NCBI RefSeq assembly: GCF_000745125.1
Contig: NZ_JQNF01000010.1
Coordinates: forward strand, 1-64,000
Reading direction: 5' to 3'
DNA length: 64,000 nucleotides
From: Carnobacterium jeotgali MS3
GTDB taxonomy: Bacteria; Bacillota; Bacilli; Lactobacillales; Carnobacteriaceae
The first letter of the stretch is position 1. Each line of letters begins with the position of its first letter. The position numbers were made by a program, and so were the translations under genes. Below, one piece after another: positions 26,042 through 34,188 of the stretch. The notes below the pieces were generated by a model that saw only the letters and a list, made by a program, of their open reading frames with translations, did not search any database and was not told where the DNA came from.

Positions 26042-26941
26042 TTATTCTTCATTTAACTTGTAATTATACAATGCTCCAATAATATTTCCATTATTTCCAA
26101 ACTTACTACCCATAATAGTTGGAACTATAAAAAGCCCTTCTCCCAACTCTTCTTCATATATTTTTGACAGATTCTCTTTAATTAATTGAATCAGTAATGG
26201 ATTTCCACTTATGCCTCCACTGATGATAATCCTTTCTGGATCTAAAATGGTTTGTAGATTGAATAATTGAATTGCTAGTGTATAGCAATATTCATTTAAA
26301 CAGTTCGCCGCTTTTTTATTTCCAGCTTCAATTAATTCATACATCTTATATCCGTTTATAGACTCTATAGGCAGTTCACATTGAACGGCTATATTTTGAA
26401 ACAATTTCTTAATGCCATTTTGAAATCCAAACATATAATCAGCATCTTTAGTTCTAGCACTATTCGTTTTAATAAAAGAAAATTCTCCTGCTGAATAATG
26501 GTGACCTTTCAGTACTTCTCCATTTACAACGATTCCGCCGCCAATGCCCGTCCCTAGATTAAGCATAATAGCATGTTGAATACCTTTTAAGTTTCCTTTC
26601 CATAATTCTCCAAGTGTTGCAGCTTTCCCATCATTTTCAACATGAATAGTCGTTTGGCATCTCGTCTCCAACATTTCTACCATATTCATTTTCTTGATAT
26701 ACTTTAACGATCCACCATGAACTGCATAACCAGTTTTGGATTGAATAATTCCAGGCATACTAATAGCCATTCCCTCAATTTGATTGGCATACTCATCGTA
26801 AATATCGCCCATCATATCTAAAAATTGTGTTAACGATTCCATAGGTGTTTTGATTGTTTTAATATCTCCTAATTCACCTTGGTCATCTATTAATCCATAA
26901 TTTGTTTCTGTTCCTCCTATATCAATGCCTAGATAAAGCAT
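26042..26941 (-). CDS. ROK-family sugar kinase
   Basis: 299 residues. N-terminal phosphate-binding motif LGIDIGGTETNYGL and LGTGIGGGIVV are ASKHA/ROK signatures; catalytic Asp is in HVENDGKAA. The zinc-binding CXCGXXGCXE motif of glucokinases and NagC-type proteins is absent (GHHYSAGEFSFI in its place), as in the beta-glucoside kinase (BglK-like) branch. It therefore likely phosphorylates a glucoside or free sugar in the cytoplasm. No sugar transporter lies beside it, so the substrate is unknown. Confidence 0.8.
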   Translation of the reverse strand: MLYLGIDIGGTETNYGLIDDQGELGDIKTIKTPMESLTQFLDMMGDIYDEYANQIEGMAISMPGIIQSKTGYAVHGGSLKYIKKMNMVEMLETRCQTTIHVENDGKAATLGELWKGNLKGIQHAIMLNLGTGIGGGIVVNGEVLKGHHYSAGEFSFIKTNSARTKDADYMFGFQNGIKKLFQNIAVQCELPIESINGYKMYELIEAGNKKAANCLNEYCYTLAIQLFNLQTILDPERIIISGGISGNPLLIQLIKENLSKIYEEELGEGLFIVPTIMGSKFGNNGNIIGALYNYKLNEE

Positions 26942-27115
26942 TATTCTTCCCTCCTTAATTTTAAAACTACTTATTTATTTTTAGTTTATCACTATCACAC
27001 TTCAAATAAAACGGTTGCATTAAATGTCATTTTTATTTATTTCATTTAACCATTGTTATGTAATACTATTCTAGCTTTTTGTCACACAACTAACATCATA
27101 TTTGCACTTTATTTA

Positions 27116-27124
27116 TGCTATAAT
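27116..27124 (+). promoter_or_regulatory. Extended -10 promoter of M23 hydrolase gene
   Basis: TGCTATAAT with the hexamer at 27119-27124, 45 bases before the TTG start. No good -35 is seen at the proper distance. Confidence 0.6.
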
Positions 27125-27168
27125 TTTTAAGTATGAAACAAGTATGAGAATCTTATGGAGGTAGACTA

Positions 27169-28650
27169 TTGAAAAAAAGAGTATTAACAGGAATTATGGC
27201 TACGATGTTATTTGCTAGTCCCTTTCTGCCAACTATCGCTCAAGCCGATACATTGGAAGAAATGGAACAACAAAAAAATGCACTTGAATCACAATCATCT
27301 GAGCTTAATAATAAAATCACTGAACAAGATGAAGCCTTAACTAATTTAGAAACAGAAAAAAGCAATTTAGAATCAGATATTACTATCCTGCAAAGTCAGA
27401 TTGACGAAACAGTCTTAAAATTACATGATCAAGAACAAAAATTAGAAGAGTCTAAAGCAAAAGTCGAACAATTAAAAAAAGAAATCGAAGCTTTAAAAAA
27501 ATTAATTGCTCAACGGACAGATAAGCTTGAAAACCAAGCTCGTTCTGTACAGACTGATGCTAGTGCTTCTAATTTAATAGGCCTTCTTATAACTGCTGAA
27601 AGTTTTACAGATTTAGTAGGCCGCATAGGTATTGTTAACCAATTGGTTACTGCCAACAAAGATATTGTTACTGAACAAGCAATAGATCAAGCATCTTTAG
27701 AAACTAATGAAGTAAAAGCTGAAGCTGAAAAAATTGCTGTTGAAGATACAAAAAACGCTATTGAATTATCAAAAAATAATTTAGTCGCTCAAAAAGCTGA
27801 AATGGATGATAAAATCGTCCAAGTTGCTATTCAATATGATATGACCGAAGAAGAAAAAAATACATTTGTTAATGAACAACAAGTCATCGCTACTCAAACC
27901 AGTACTTTATCTGAAGAAATGCAAAAAGAACGTCAACGCATTATCGAAGAGGAACAAGCGAGACAATTAGCTATTCAAAAAGCTGCTGAAGTAGCAGCTG
28001 CAAAAGCTGCAGCTGAGGAAGAAGCCAGATTAGCTGCTGTAGAAACTCAAGAAAAAGCTGAACAAGAAGCTGCTGCTCAAAAAGTTGCGGAACAAAAAAC
28101 AACTGTGGCCAACTCAGCTCCTGAGAAATCAACAAACACGAATAAATCGAATAATTCGTCAAGCACTACTACTAGTCCTAGTAACTCAAGTCCTTCAAGT
28201 AACTCTAGTTCTTCAAAAAAACCAATTGTGACACAAAAACCAAAACCTACACCTTCACCTTCATCTGATTCAGGTTTTATTCGTCCTAGTGGCGGTTATA
28301 TGACCTCAGCATACGGTTATCGCATTCACCCTATCACGGGTGTGTATAAACTACATGGTGGAACTGACTTTGGTGGTGGTGGAGCAATCGTTGCTTCTAA
28401 AAGTGGTACTGTTGTCTTTGCCGGATATGACTCAGGTTGGGGTTATTACGTGAAGATTGATCATGGCAATGGGATGCAAACCCTTTACGCTCACATGGTT
28501 GCAGGAAGTTTACTTGTTTCTCCAGGTCAACAAGTCTCTCAAGGTCAACAAATTGGTACAATGGGTACAACTGGTTCTTCTACTGGCGTACATTTACATT
28601 TTGAAATGTACAAAAACGGAAGCCGTGTTAACCCAGCATCTTATTTATAA
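27169..28650 (+). CDS. Secreted M23 peptidoglycan endopeptidase with coiled-coil domain
   Basis: 493 residues, TTG start set by GGAGG 8 bases upstream. A signal peptide ends at about AQA-D (residue 26). Residues 27-290 form long coiled coils of the PcsB/CwlO/EnvC kind, followed by a Ser/Thr/Pro/Asn-rich linker (about 300-365). The LytM domain is C-terminal: HGGTDFGGG carries the first zinc ligands and HLHFEMYKNG the later ones. This architecture is that of division hydrolases activated by FtsEX. It probably cleaves peptide cross-bridges at the septum or wall. It is a single gene. Confidence 0.9.
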   Translation: MKKRVLTGIMATMLFASPFLPTIAQADTLEEMEQQKNALESQSSELNNKITEQDEALTNLETEKSNLESDITILQSQIDETVLKLHDQEQKLEESKAKVEQLKKEIEALKKLIAQRTDKLENQARSVQTDASASNLIGLLITAESFTDLVGRIGIVNQLVTANKDIVTEQAIDQASLETNEVKAEAEKIAVEDTKNAIELSKNNLVAQKAEMDDKIVQVAIQYDMTEEEKNTFVNEQQVIATQTSTLSEEMQKERQRIIEEEQARQLAIQKAAEVAAAKAAAEEEARLAAVETQEKAEQEAAAQKVAEQKTTVANSAPEKSTNTNKSNNSSSTTTSPSNSSPSSNSSSSKKPIVTQKPKPTPSPSSDSGFIRPSGGYMTSAYGYRIHPITGVYKLHGGTDFGGGGAIVASKSGTVVFAGYDSGWGYYVKIDHGNGMQTLYAHMVAGSLLVSPGQQVSQGQQIGTMGTTGSSTGVHLHFEMYKNGSRVNPASYL

Positions 28651-28665
28651 ACTTAATTATTGACT

Positions 28666-28717
28666 AAAAAGAAGACAGATCGTTCATTTTCCAAATGAAC
28701 GATCTGTCTTCTTTTTA
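28666..28717 (+). terminator. Terminator of M23 hydrolase gene
   Basis: Near-perfect stem AAAAAGAAGACAGATCGTTC with complement ending CTTCTTTTT. The last bases CTTTTTAG are also the left target duplication of MITE copy B. Confidence 0.9.
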
Positions 28718-28718
28718 G

Positions 28719-28846
28719 GGCTCTATACTTTTTAGTATGGATAGCTTAATTTAGTTCATGCTTAAGACGATACCAATGCTCTTACAAGCAACTCTCTTTA
28801 TTCCATAAGAATTTTTTGAAGCATCCATACTATTTGACGAGGAGCC
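28719..28846 (-). mobile_element. MITE-like repeat, copy B, with perfect 8-bp target duplication
   Basis: 128 bases, in reverse orientation to copies A and C, beginning GGCTCTATACTTTTTAGTATGG and ending CTATTTGACGAGGAGCC. CTTTTTAG stands immediately before (28711-28718) and after (28847-28854). The right duplication overlaps the stop codon of the ECF S-component gene, which is rebuilt intact. No coding capacity. Confidence 0.85.
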
Positions 28847-28850
28847 CTTT

Positions 28851-29390
28851 TTAGCTAGTATAATATCTACCAAGAAATTTTTTTAGTAAAGGAAACAAAA
28901 TGGGTGCTAATATCAGATAAAAACCGCCATTTCCGACTGCATGTAACGTGTCAAAAGGGAGCCCTGATGAATAATAAACCCAAAAATTTTGAATGCCAAA
29001 AAACGGAGCTTGCACTATAGAAATCAAAAAACCATATAAATATCCTGTGAAACCAGCGTATATAAGCATGAATCCAAAAGGAATCTTGTTAAAAAAAGGT
29101 TTAATAATCCATCCAGTAAATAAAACAATCCCACCAAACGAAACGATTTGAGCAATCGTCCAGACTCCCATTCCAAGTGTTATATTTGATAGAATAATTG
29201 ACAATACGGCTACAATCAACGCATCCGTTACTCCTAACGTTAACGTTAAAATAATTAATATAACTGTCACAGGCTGGACATTTGGTAGAAACTGCAACAA
29301 CTGCCGACTTACTTGACAAAGTGCCGTCATAAAAGCAAGTAAAGTGAGTCTTTGAAGAGATTTTTTGCCATTCATGTTATTGTAAAGCAT
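28851..29390 (-). CDS. ECF transporter S component, probable cobalamin-type (CblT/CbrT-like)
   Basis: 179 residues with about five to six hydrophobic segments, the size and pattern of an ECF substrate-binding subunit that works with a shared EcfAA'T module. The N-terminus (SLQRLTLLAFMTALCQVSRQLLQFLPNVQPVTVILI) resembles S components with a conserved PNVQPVT turn. Its start overlaps the DUF4430 gene by 14 bases; the next ATG at 29375 would follow without overlap, and neither has a good ribosome site, so coupling is likely. Placement after an adenosyltransferase and a transcobalamin-like lipoprotein points to vitamin B12. The specificity is inferred from context. Confidence 0.75.
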   Translation of the reverse strand: MLYNNMNGKKSLQRLTLLAFMTALCQVSRQLLQFLPNVQPVTVILIILTLTLGVTDALIVAVLSIILSNITLGMGVWTIAQIVSFGGIVLFTGWIIKPFFNKIPFGFMLIYAGFTGYLYGFLISIVQAPFFGIQNFWVYYSSGLPFDTLHAVGNGGFYLILAPILFPLLKKFLGRYYTS

Positions 29391-29790
29391 TTAAAAACCA
29401 CTTCACTTGATCTCCATCTTTTACTAAGTATTCAGCTGCACCTACAGTTGGCTGTTTATCGTTCACCTCATACATCCAATATTTTCCTGCCTCCTTGTCT
29501 TGTTTCATTCCATCAATAGAGACAATAAAGCCACCTTCTTCCACTACTTCATACTGGTCTTTTAGAACTTCTAGTACAGTAGTGCCTTCTTCTACTTCCA
29601 TTTTTTTACTTGTGCCATCGACTTCTTTTCCATCTTTTTCTAATGAACTACCAACAGTGAGCATTTCTTTTGTTTGATTCTCAACTAAACTGCTTTGTTC
29701 TGAAGAAGCAGTTTCTTTTGCAGACCTATCTCCACATGCTGCCAAATTTAGAGCCGTTAGTACTATAAATCCTACTTTTAAAATTTTCAT
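29377..29790 (-). CDS. DUF4430 lipoprotein (transcobalamin-like domain)
   Basis: 137 residues. A lipoprotein signal (MKILKVGFIVLTALNLAAC, Cys19) is followed by a Ser/Glu linker. A small domain from about residue 62 (KMEVEEGTTVLEVLKDQYEVVEEGGFIVSIDGM ... KYWMYEVNDKQPTVGAAEYLVKDGDQVKWFL) fits DUF4430, which resembles the C-terminal domain of intrinsic factor and transcobalamin. On the outer membrane face it could capture cobalamin or present it to the adjacent S component. The operon is adenosyltransferase, this gene, then S component. Confidence 0.75.
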   Translation of the reverse strand: MKILKVGFIVLTALNLAACGDRSAKETASSEQSSLVENQTKEMLTVGSSLEKDGKEVDGTSKKMEVEEGTTVLEVLKDQYEVVEEGGFIVSIDGMKQDKEAGKYWMYEVNDKQPTVGAAEYLVKDGDQVKWFLNALQ

Positions 29791-29840
29791 TTTTATTTAT
29801 TCCTCCAACAATCAACTATTTTATAATCTGTTATATTTTT

Positions 29841-30431
29841 TTATTTTAAATCCTCTTTTTTCAACTCCGGATGAAAAACTTTTCCTCCTCTTTCATATAA
29901 AATCTCTTTTACATTATAAGTACAATTAACTGCTCTCGCGACGGCATATAGATAATCAGACAATCGGTTCAAATAAATAGCTACCTGTTGATTTATCGCT
30001 TCTTCAGATCCAAGCGTGACAATCTGTCTTTCCGTTCTTCTGGCAACTGTTCGAGCCATATGTAATAAACTAGCTATTGGATGACCTCCTGGCAATACAA
30101 AGGATTCAATTAAAGGAGCTTTATCAGCATAATCATCAATAATTGCTTCTAAATTTTGTACCGTTTCTTCTGTTACTTTACACTTTAGCTTTCCATGGAT
30201 ATCTGCTAAGTCCGTTCCGCAATCAAATAGATTGTGCTGAATTTCGATGAGTTCTCTTTTTAACACTCTGTCATTTTCAGTTAATTGACTTATGATATAC
30301 CCCATTAGAGAGTTTAATTCATCAATTGTTCCATAAGCGTTAACTCGATTCGAATCTTTCTTTACCCTTTCTCCACCAATTAATCCTGTATCGCCTTTAT
30401 CGCCTGTCTTTGTATAAAGTTGCATATTCAT
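29841..30431 (-). CDS. PduO-type cob(I)alamin adenosyltransferase
   Basis: 196 residues, a five-helix bundle family. The N-terminal TKTGDKGDTGLIGGERVKKD is the ATP-binding P-loop-like motif, VNAYGTIDELNS follows, and the C-terminal ARTVARRTERQIV and YLNRLSDYLYAVARAVN are conserved binding segments. It converts cob(I)alamin and ATP to adenosylcobalamin. It is the first gene of the minus-strand trio with the DUF4430 lipoprotein and the S component, so it likely adenosylates imported corrinoid. No B12-dependent enzyme or B12 synthesis gene is in the window. Confidence 0.92.
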   Translation of the reverse strand: MNMQLYTKTGDKGDTGLIGGERVKKDSNRVNAYGTIDELNSLMGYIISQLTENDRVLKRELIEIQHNLFDCGTDLADIHGKLKCKVTEETVQNLEAIIDDYADKAPLIESFVLPGGHPIASLLHMARTVARRTERQIVTLGSEEAINQQVAIYLNRLSDYLYAVARAVNCTYNVKEILYERGGKVFHPELKKEDLK

Positions 30432-30470
30432 TCTCCTTTACCACTTTCTTAAACCACTATATATCAGTTC

Positions 30471-30503
30471 ATTATATTTTTCAACCACAACATGTTGTGT
30501 CAA
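30471..30503 (-). promoter_or_regulatory. B12-module promoter with 14-bp palindrome between -35 and -10
   Basis: Minus-strand TATAAT (30471-30476) and TTGACA (30498-30503) are separated by an unusually long 21 bases. The perfect palindrome CACAACATGTTGTG (30486-30499) lies between and partly over the -35. A long spacer with a central dyad recalls MerR-type control, but no regulator gene is adjacent. I see no cobalamin riboswitch. Confidence 0.45.
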
Positions 30504-30543
30504 AACAAAAAAAGATTAAGTCGGTTGACCTAATCCCTTTTTG
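30504..30543 (-). terminator. Terminator of CAP-domain gene
   Basis: Minus-strand stem GATTAGGTC / GACTTAATC followed by seven T's; also carries T's in the plus direction. Confidence 0.7.
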
Positions 30544-30584
30544 CCGATTCAACTAATCATTTCAGACTATCGCTAGGTTAAAAG

Positions 30585-31238
30585 TCATAACGGTGTTCCG
30601 AATAGTTGAACAATATAAAGATTTTCTCCATCATAATGGACACCAATACCGACCTGTTTGAAACCCATATTTACCATATTCTCATAATGGCCAGGGCTCT
30701 CTTTTAATCCTTTGAACAACCATTCAGCCATTTCTTTTTCATCTAAATAATTGGTTCCCATTGCCAAGTTTTCTCCTGCTAGCTGATAGGTATACTCAAC
30801 GCCCGCTTCTTCTAAAACCGTAAAGGTGGCTCTACCGTCAGGACGCGTATGCGAAAAAGATTCTTCCGTTTCAATCGCTCGTATATTCGCTGCTTTTTTC
30901 AATTGATCATTAGAAGTTACTGGTGAAACGCCTACTTCTTTTCTCAATTCATTTAATAACTCCAAGACCCTATTCTCTACGATTCCAACATCAATTTCAT
31001 CCGTTTTCATTAGGTCATTCGTACTTGTAGTTACTGAGTTCGTGCTCGTTGCTTGTTCTTGTTCACTAGTGACTGGATTTCCTTCGATAACTACACTCTC
31101 TTCATTGGTTAGTTTATCCGCCATTTGAGAAAGAGTGTTTCCAATTTTTGTACCTTCTAGAATAGTTGAATTTCCCAGTCCATAGCCAAAACCAATCAAT
31201 AGGATCACTATCAAACTATATGAGAAAAATTTTCTCAT
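30585..31238 (-). CDS. CAP-domain extracellular protein
   Basis: 217 residues from the ATG preceded by GAAAGG; an open frame extends further upstream without a ribosome site. One N-terminal hydrophobic segment (residues 5-22, FSYSLIVILLIGFGYGLG) is a signal anchor or signal peptide. After a Thr/Ser/Asn-rich stalk the C-terminal CAP/SCP domain runs from about residue 90: NELRKEVGVSPV, SFSHTRPDG, LAGENLAMG and SPGHYENMVN hold its four signatures. Such secreted CAP proteins are widespread in Bacillota, with uncertain function. Confidence 0.88.
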   Translation of the reverse strand: MRKFFSYSLIVILLIGFGYGLGNSTILEGTKIGNTLSQMADKLTNEESVVIEGNPVTSEQEQATSTNSVTTSTNDLMKTDEIDVGIVENRVLELLNELRKEVGVSPVTSNDQLKKAANIRAIETEESFSHTRPDGRATFTVLEEAGVEYTYQLAGENLAMGTNYLDEKEMAEWLFKGLKESPGHYENMVNMGFKQVGIGVHYDGENLYIVQLFGTPL

Positions 31239-31376
31239 TCCATCAAACCTTTCTTTTATTCTACTTGACTGAAGTACTAGTTGTAGTATACCAAAAATCA
31301 TGTGCTACAAATACAGGTTGAAACGAAAACGATTGTTCTCTTTTTAATTTATATTTTACTAAGCATTTGGTGAACA

Positions 31377-31412
31377 AAAAAAGACCGTTTCTTTAAGAAA
31401 AGATCTTTTTTG
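31377..31412 (-). terminator. Terminator after gene at 31424
   Basis: A/T-rich inverted repeat AAAAAAGACC ... GATCTTTTTT about 12 bases after the minus-strand stop codon. Confidence 0.6.
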
Positions 31413-31423
31413 ATTTTAAACGT

Positions 31424-31753
31424 TTATTTAAAGTTTTCTATTAATTGATCCAACGTTTTCAAGATAGCTTTACTTACTCCAAAATCAATATTGAGTATTC
31501 CGACCGAGCTACCTGAAATGATTGCTATCAATTCAACTTGTTCATTTTCTAAAGGATGGATATGGAGAGTCAAGGTTGCTACACTTTCATTTCGGTAAAA
31601 GTATTTTTCAAAAACGGTTAAGTAACCTTTTCCATAGTCAAAATCAAACTCATAAGTAGTAGATTGTTCATAATTTTCAGCAGTCAAATTTTTTTCGAGG
31701 TACTTTAAAAGATCATAACTATTTCCATTCAAGATAACCTGCTTTTCTTTCAT
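31424..31753 (-). CDS. Small cytoplasmic protein of unknown function
   Basis: 109 residues, acidic, with no signal peptide or membrane segment. It looks like one alpha/beta domain: a helix at the start (NSYDLLKYLEKNL), several beta strands (YEFDFDYGKGYLTVFEKYFYRNESVATLTLHIHP) and a C-terminal helix (KAILKTLDQLIENF). I do not recognise the family. It is a single gene flanked by terminators and divergent from the nucleotidase gene. Confidence 0.7.
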   Translation of the reverse strand: MKEKQVILNGNSYDLLKYLEKNLTAENYEQSTTYEFDFDYGKGYLTVFEKYFYRNESVATLTLHIHPLENEQVELIAIISGSSVGILNIDFGVSKAILKTLDQLIENFK

Positions 31754-31872
31754 ATTGTCCCACCCTTTAGATTTAGTTTATTCTATTATGCTGTTTTTTT
31801 TACCATTGAACAAGGCAAATGGTATACTTTCTTAGGTGAATTAGAGAATAACTAATCCAAGGAGGCAACAAT

Positions 31873-32556
31873 TTGAAACAATACCAAACCCTTTTATTTG
31901 ATATCGATGATACATTACTAGATTTTACAGCAGCTGAGGATCATGCTCTCAGGTCTTTATTTAAAAAATATAATTTGGTGTTAACCGATGAGTTGAATCA
32001 TTTTTATAAAAAGATGAATCATCAATTATGGTCTTCATTTGAAAAAGGCGAAATTGAGAAAGAACAACTGTTACATTCACGATTTTCCATCTTATTTCAA
32101 CAGCTTGGCTTAACGGTAGACGGGGTTCATTTAGACAACCTATACCGTCATTATCTTGAACAAAGTGCTGTCTTAATTGACGGAGCAGAACAACTCATCA
32201 AGCAATTAGCAAATCATTACGATCTTTACATTGTGACAAATGGGGTTGCACGAACACAATCCATTCGTCTGAAAAATGCGGGTTTAACTCCTTATTTTAA
32301 AGGTGTCTATATTTCTGAAACCATAGGATACCAGAAACCTATGAAAGAATTCTTTACTCACGTTTTTGAAAATATTCCAAAACAAGTGATGGATAAAACG
32401 CTTATTATTGGCGATTCTTTGTCTTCCGATATTCAAGGAGGATTTAATGCGGGAATTGATACATGTTGGTTTAATCCAAAGAGCACAAAAAGCTTTATTC
32501 AGAACCCAACTTACGAGATTCAACATCTTACTGCGTTAGCAGACATTCTTTTATAA
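31873..32556 (+). CDS. YjjG-type HAD nucleotidase
   Basis: 227 residues, TTG start 7 bases after GGAGG. HAD motif I FDIDDTLLDF has the catalytic aspartates at 10 and 12; motif II is YIVTNG, and motif III/IV is KPMKEFF ... LIIGDSLSSDIQGG. The alpha-helical cap lies between motifs I and II. The YjjG family removes phosphate from non-canonical pyrimidine nucleotides, limiting their entry to DNA. It is transcribed alone. Confidence 0.85.
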   Translation: MKQYQTLLFDIDDTLLDFTAAEDHALRSLFKKYNLVLTDELNHFYKKMNHQLWSSFEKGEIEKEQLLHSRFSILFQQLGLTVDGVHLDNLYRHYLEQSAVLIDGAEQLIKQLANHYDLYIVTNGVARTQSIRLKNAGLTPYFKGVYISETIGYQKPMKEFFTHVFENIPKQVMDKTLIIGDSLSSDIQGGFNAGIDTCWFNPKSTKSFIQNPTYEIQHLTALADILL

Positions 32557-32661
32557 TTGCATGATACAGATGATTCAAAATCATTCACTAAAATCGTTTA
32601 AAATTGACCTATACCAATTTCAAAAACATTGATTTATCAACCTTTCTAAGCTATTCTGCTG

Positions 32662-32705
32662 TATAATTTAATTGCATTCTCTTAGGTGTAAGTGCTACAC
32701 TTAAG
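32662..32705 (+). promoter_or_regulatory. Promoter and operator-like dyad before FAD oxidase gene
   Basis: A -10 TATAAT (32662-32667) is followed 13 bases later by an imperfect 25-base dyad (32681-32705, arms CTTAGGTGTA and TACACTTAAG). The dyad lies in the early transcribed region, where a repressor could block elongation. Confidence 0.5.
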
Positions 32706-32757
32706 AATGAAAGAAACAAAAAAAGCATCTATTTTATACCCAAGAAGGAGAATTTTC

Positions 32758-34122
32758 ATGTCATTAAAAGAGATTATTGCCGATTCAACTCGTATTTTTG
32801 AAGGGAAAGATGTTCCTGAAAAATACTTATTTGATGAATATGTCGGTCATGCAAAAAGTGTTTACGGTGTTGCTTTACCTAAGACAAAAGCTGAAGTGAT
32901 TGCGTTAGTAAAATTTGCTATTCAAGAGAATCTAGCTATTATTGCTCGTGGAGCTGGTACTGGATTATCTGGTGCAACTGCTCCCGTTCAAAATGAACTG
33001 ATTATCGATTTACACCTTATGAATCAAATCATTGACTTTGATTTAGAGACTTTAACATTGACTGTTGAGCCTGGTGTATTGCTTCATGAAATTCAAGAGT
33101 ATGTTGAAAGTAAAGGATTCTTTTACCCACCAGATCCTGGCTCAAAGAATTCTTCTATCGGCGGGAATATTGCTACAAATGCTGGCGGCATGCGTGCTGT
33201 TAAGTATGGTGTAACAAGAGATTATGTTCGCCAATTAGAGGTTGTCTTAGCAACAGGTGAAGAATTAACCTTAGGCAGCGTTAATATAAAAAATAGTTCT
33301 GGTTATGACTTGAAAGATTTATTTATTGGTTCTGAAGGAACTTTGGGTATTACAACTCAAATCAAATTAAAAGTTATTCCGTTGCCTAAAGCTAGCTTAT
33401 CTCTAGTCGTTGCTTTTCCAACTCTTAAAGAATCAACGGATGCTGTTTTAACGATTCTGCAAAATGGCGTTGACCCTACAGCCCTTGAATTTTTTGAAAG
33501 AGAAACGATTCATTTAAGCGAAAAAGAAAAAGGGGTACTCTTCCCTAGTCAAAAAGGTGAATCTTATCTTTTAATCACATTAGACGGCGATAATATGGAT
33601 GTTATCCACAACCGTGTTCAATTGCTTAAAAAAAGTATTCAGCCTCATAACGCTTTAGAATTAGTTGTTTTAGATACTCCTGAACTAGAGAAAACAGCTT
33701 GGGCTTTACGTGATTCTTTGTTAACCGCTGTAGTAAATTATACTGAGCAAGTAACGATGGATGAAACAGTTCCAATCAATCAACTTTCTACACTTTACCA
33801 ATACACCAAACAATTGGAAGCAGAAAGTGGATTGAGTATGATTAGTTTTGGGCACGCAGGTGATGGCAATCTTCATACGTGTGTTGCTCGTGGAACAATC
33901 ACAGATCAACGAGAATGGGAATCAAAACGTGATGATGTGTTGACTAAAATGTATGCAAAAATCAAAGAATTAGGTGGACTTCCATCTGCCGAACATGGTA
34001 TTGGATTGATAAAAAAACCGTACCTTGCTAAAATGACAGACCCGAATTACCTTGCATATATGCGCAAAATCAAGCAAGTTTTTGATCCAGAAGGCCGTTT
34101 AAACCCAACTAAAGTGATGTAA
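32758..34122 (+). CDS. FAD-linked glycolate/D-lactate oxidase subunit (GlcD family)
   Basis: 454 residues from the ATG preceded by AGAAGGAG; a longer open frame from 32692 has no ribosome site. The N-terminal FAD-binding PCMH/VAO domain shows ARGAGTGLSGATAP, PPDPGSKNSSIGGNIATNAGG and VTRDYVRQLEVV. The C-terminal cap ends with SFGHAGDGNLHTCV and SAEHGIGLIKKPYL, substrate and FAD contacts of the D-lactate/glycolate dehydrogenase family. It would oxidise a 2-hydroxy acid. No partner glcE/glcF genes are adjacent, so it may work alone. Confidence 0.88.
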   Translation: MSLKEIIADSTRIFEGKDVPEKYLFDEYVGHAKSVYGVALPKTKAEVIALVKFAIQENLAIIARGAGTGLSGATAPVQNELIIDLHLMNQIIDFDLETLTLTVEPGVLLHEIQEYVESKGFFYPPDPGSKNSSIGGNIATNAGGMRAVKYGVTRDYVRQLEVVLATGEELTLGSVNIKNSSGYDLKDLFIGSEGTLGITTQIKLKVIPLPKASLSLVVAFPTLKESTDAVLTILQNGVDPTALEFFERETIHLSEKEKGVLFPSQKGESYLLITLDGDNMDVIHNRVQLLKKSIQPHNALELVVLDTPELEKTAWALRDSLLTAVVNYTEQVTMDETVPINQLSTLYQYTKQLEAESGLSMISFGHAGDGNLHTCVARGTITDQREWESKRDDVLTKMYAKIKELGGLPSAEHGIGLIKKPYLAKMTDPNYLAYMRKIKQVFDPEGRLNPTKVM

Positions 34123-34130
34123 ACAAATTA

Positions 34131-34182
34131 AAAAAAAGAGTAAAGCCCACTCTCTTATTTCGAGAGTGGGCTTTACTCTTTT
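34131..34182. terminator. Bidirectional terminator between oxidase and gcvPB
   Basis: Long stem AAAAAGAGTAAAGCCCACTC / GAGTGGGCTTTACTCTTTTT with T-runs on both sides of converging genes. Confidence 0.9.
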
Positions 34183-34188
34183 TTTTAT

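Noticed and set aside
30432-30584. Cobalamin riboswitch ahead of the adenosyltransferase gene
   Set aside because: The gap is only about 150 bases, is shared with a terminator, and lacks the B12-box GCCACTG.
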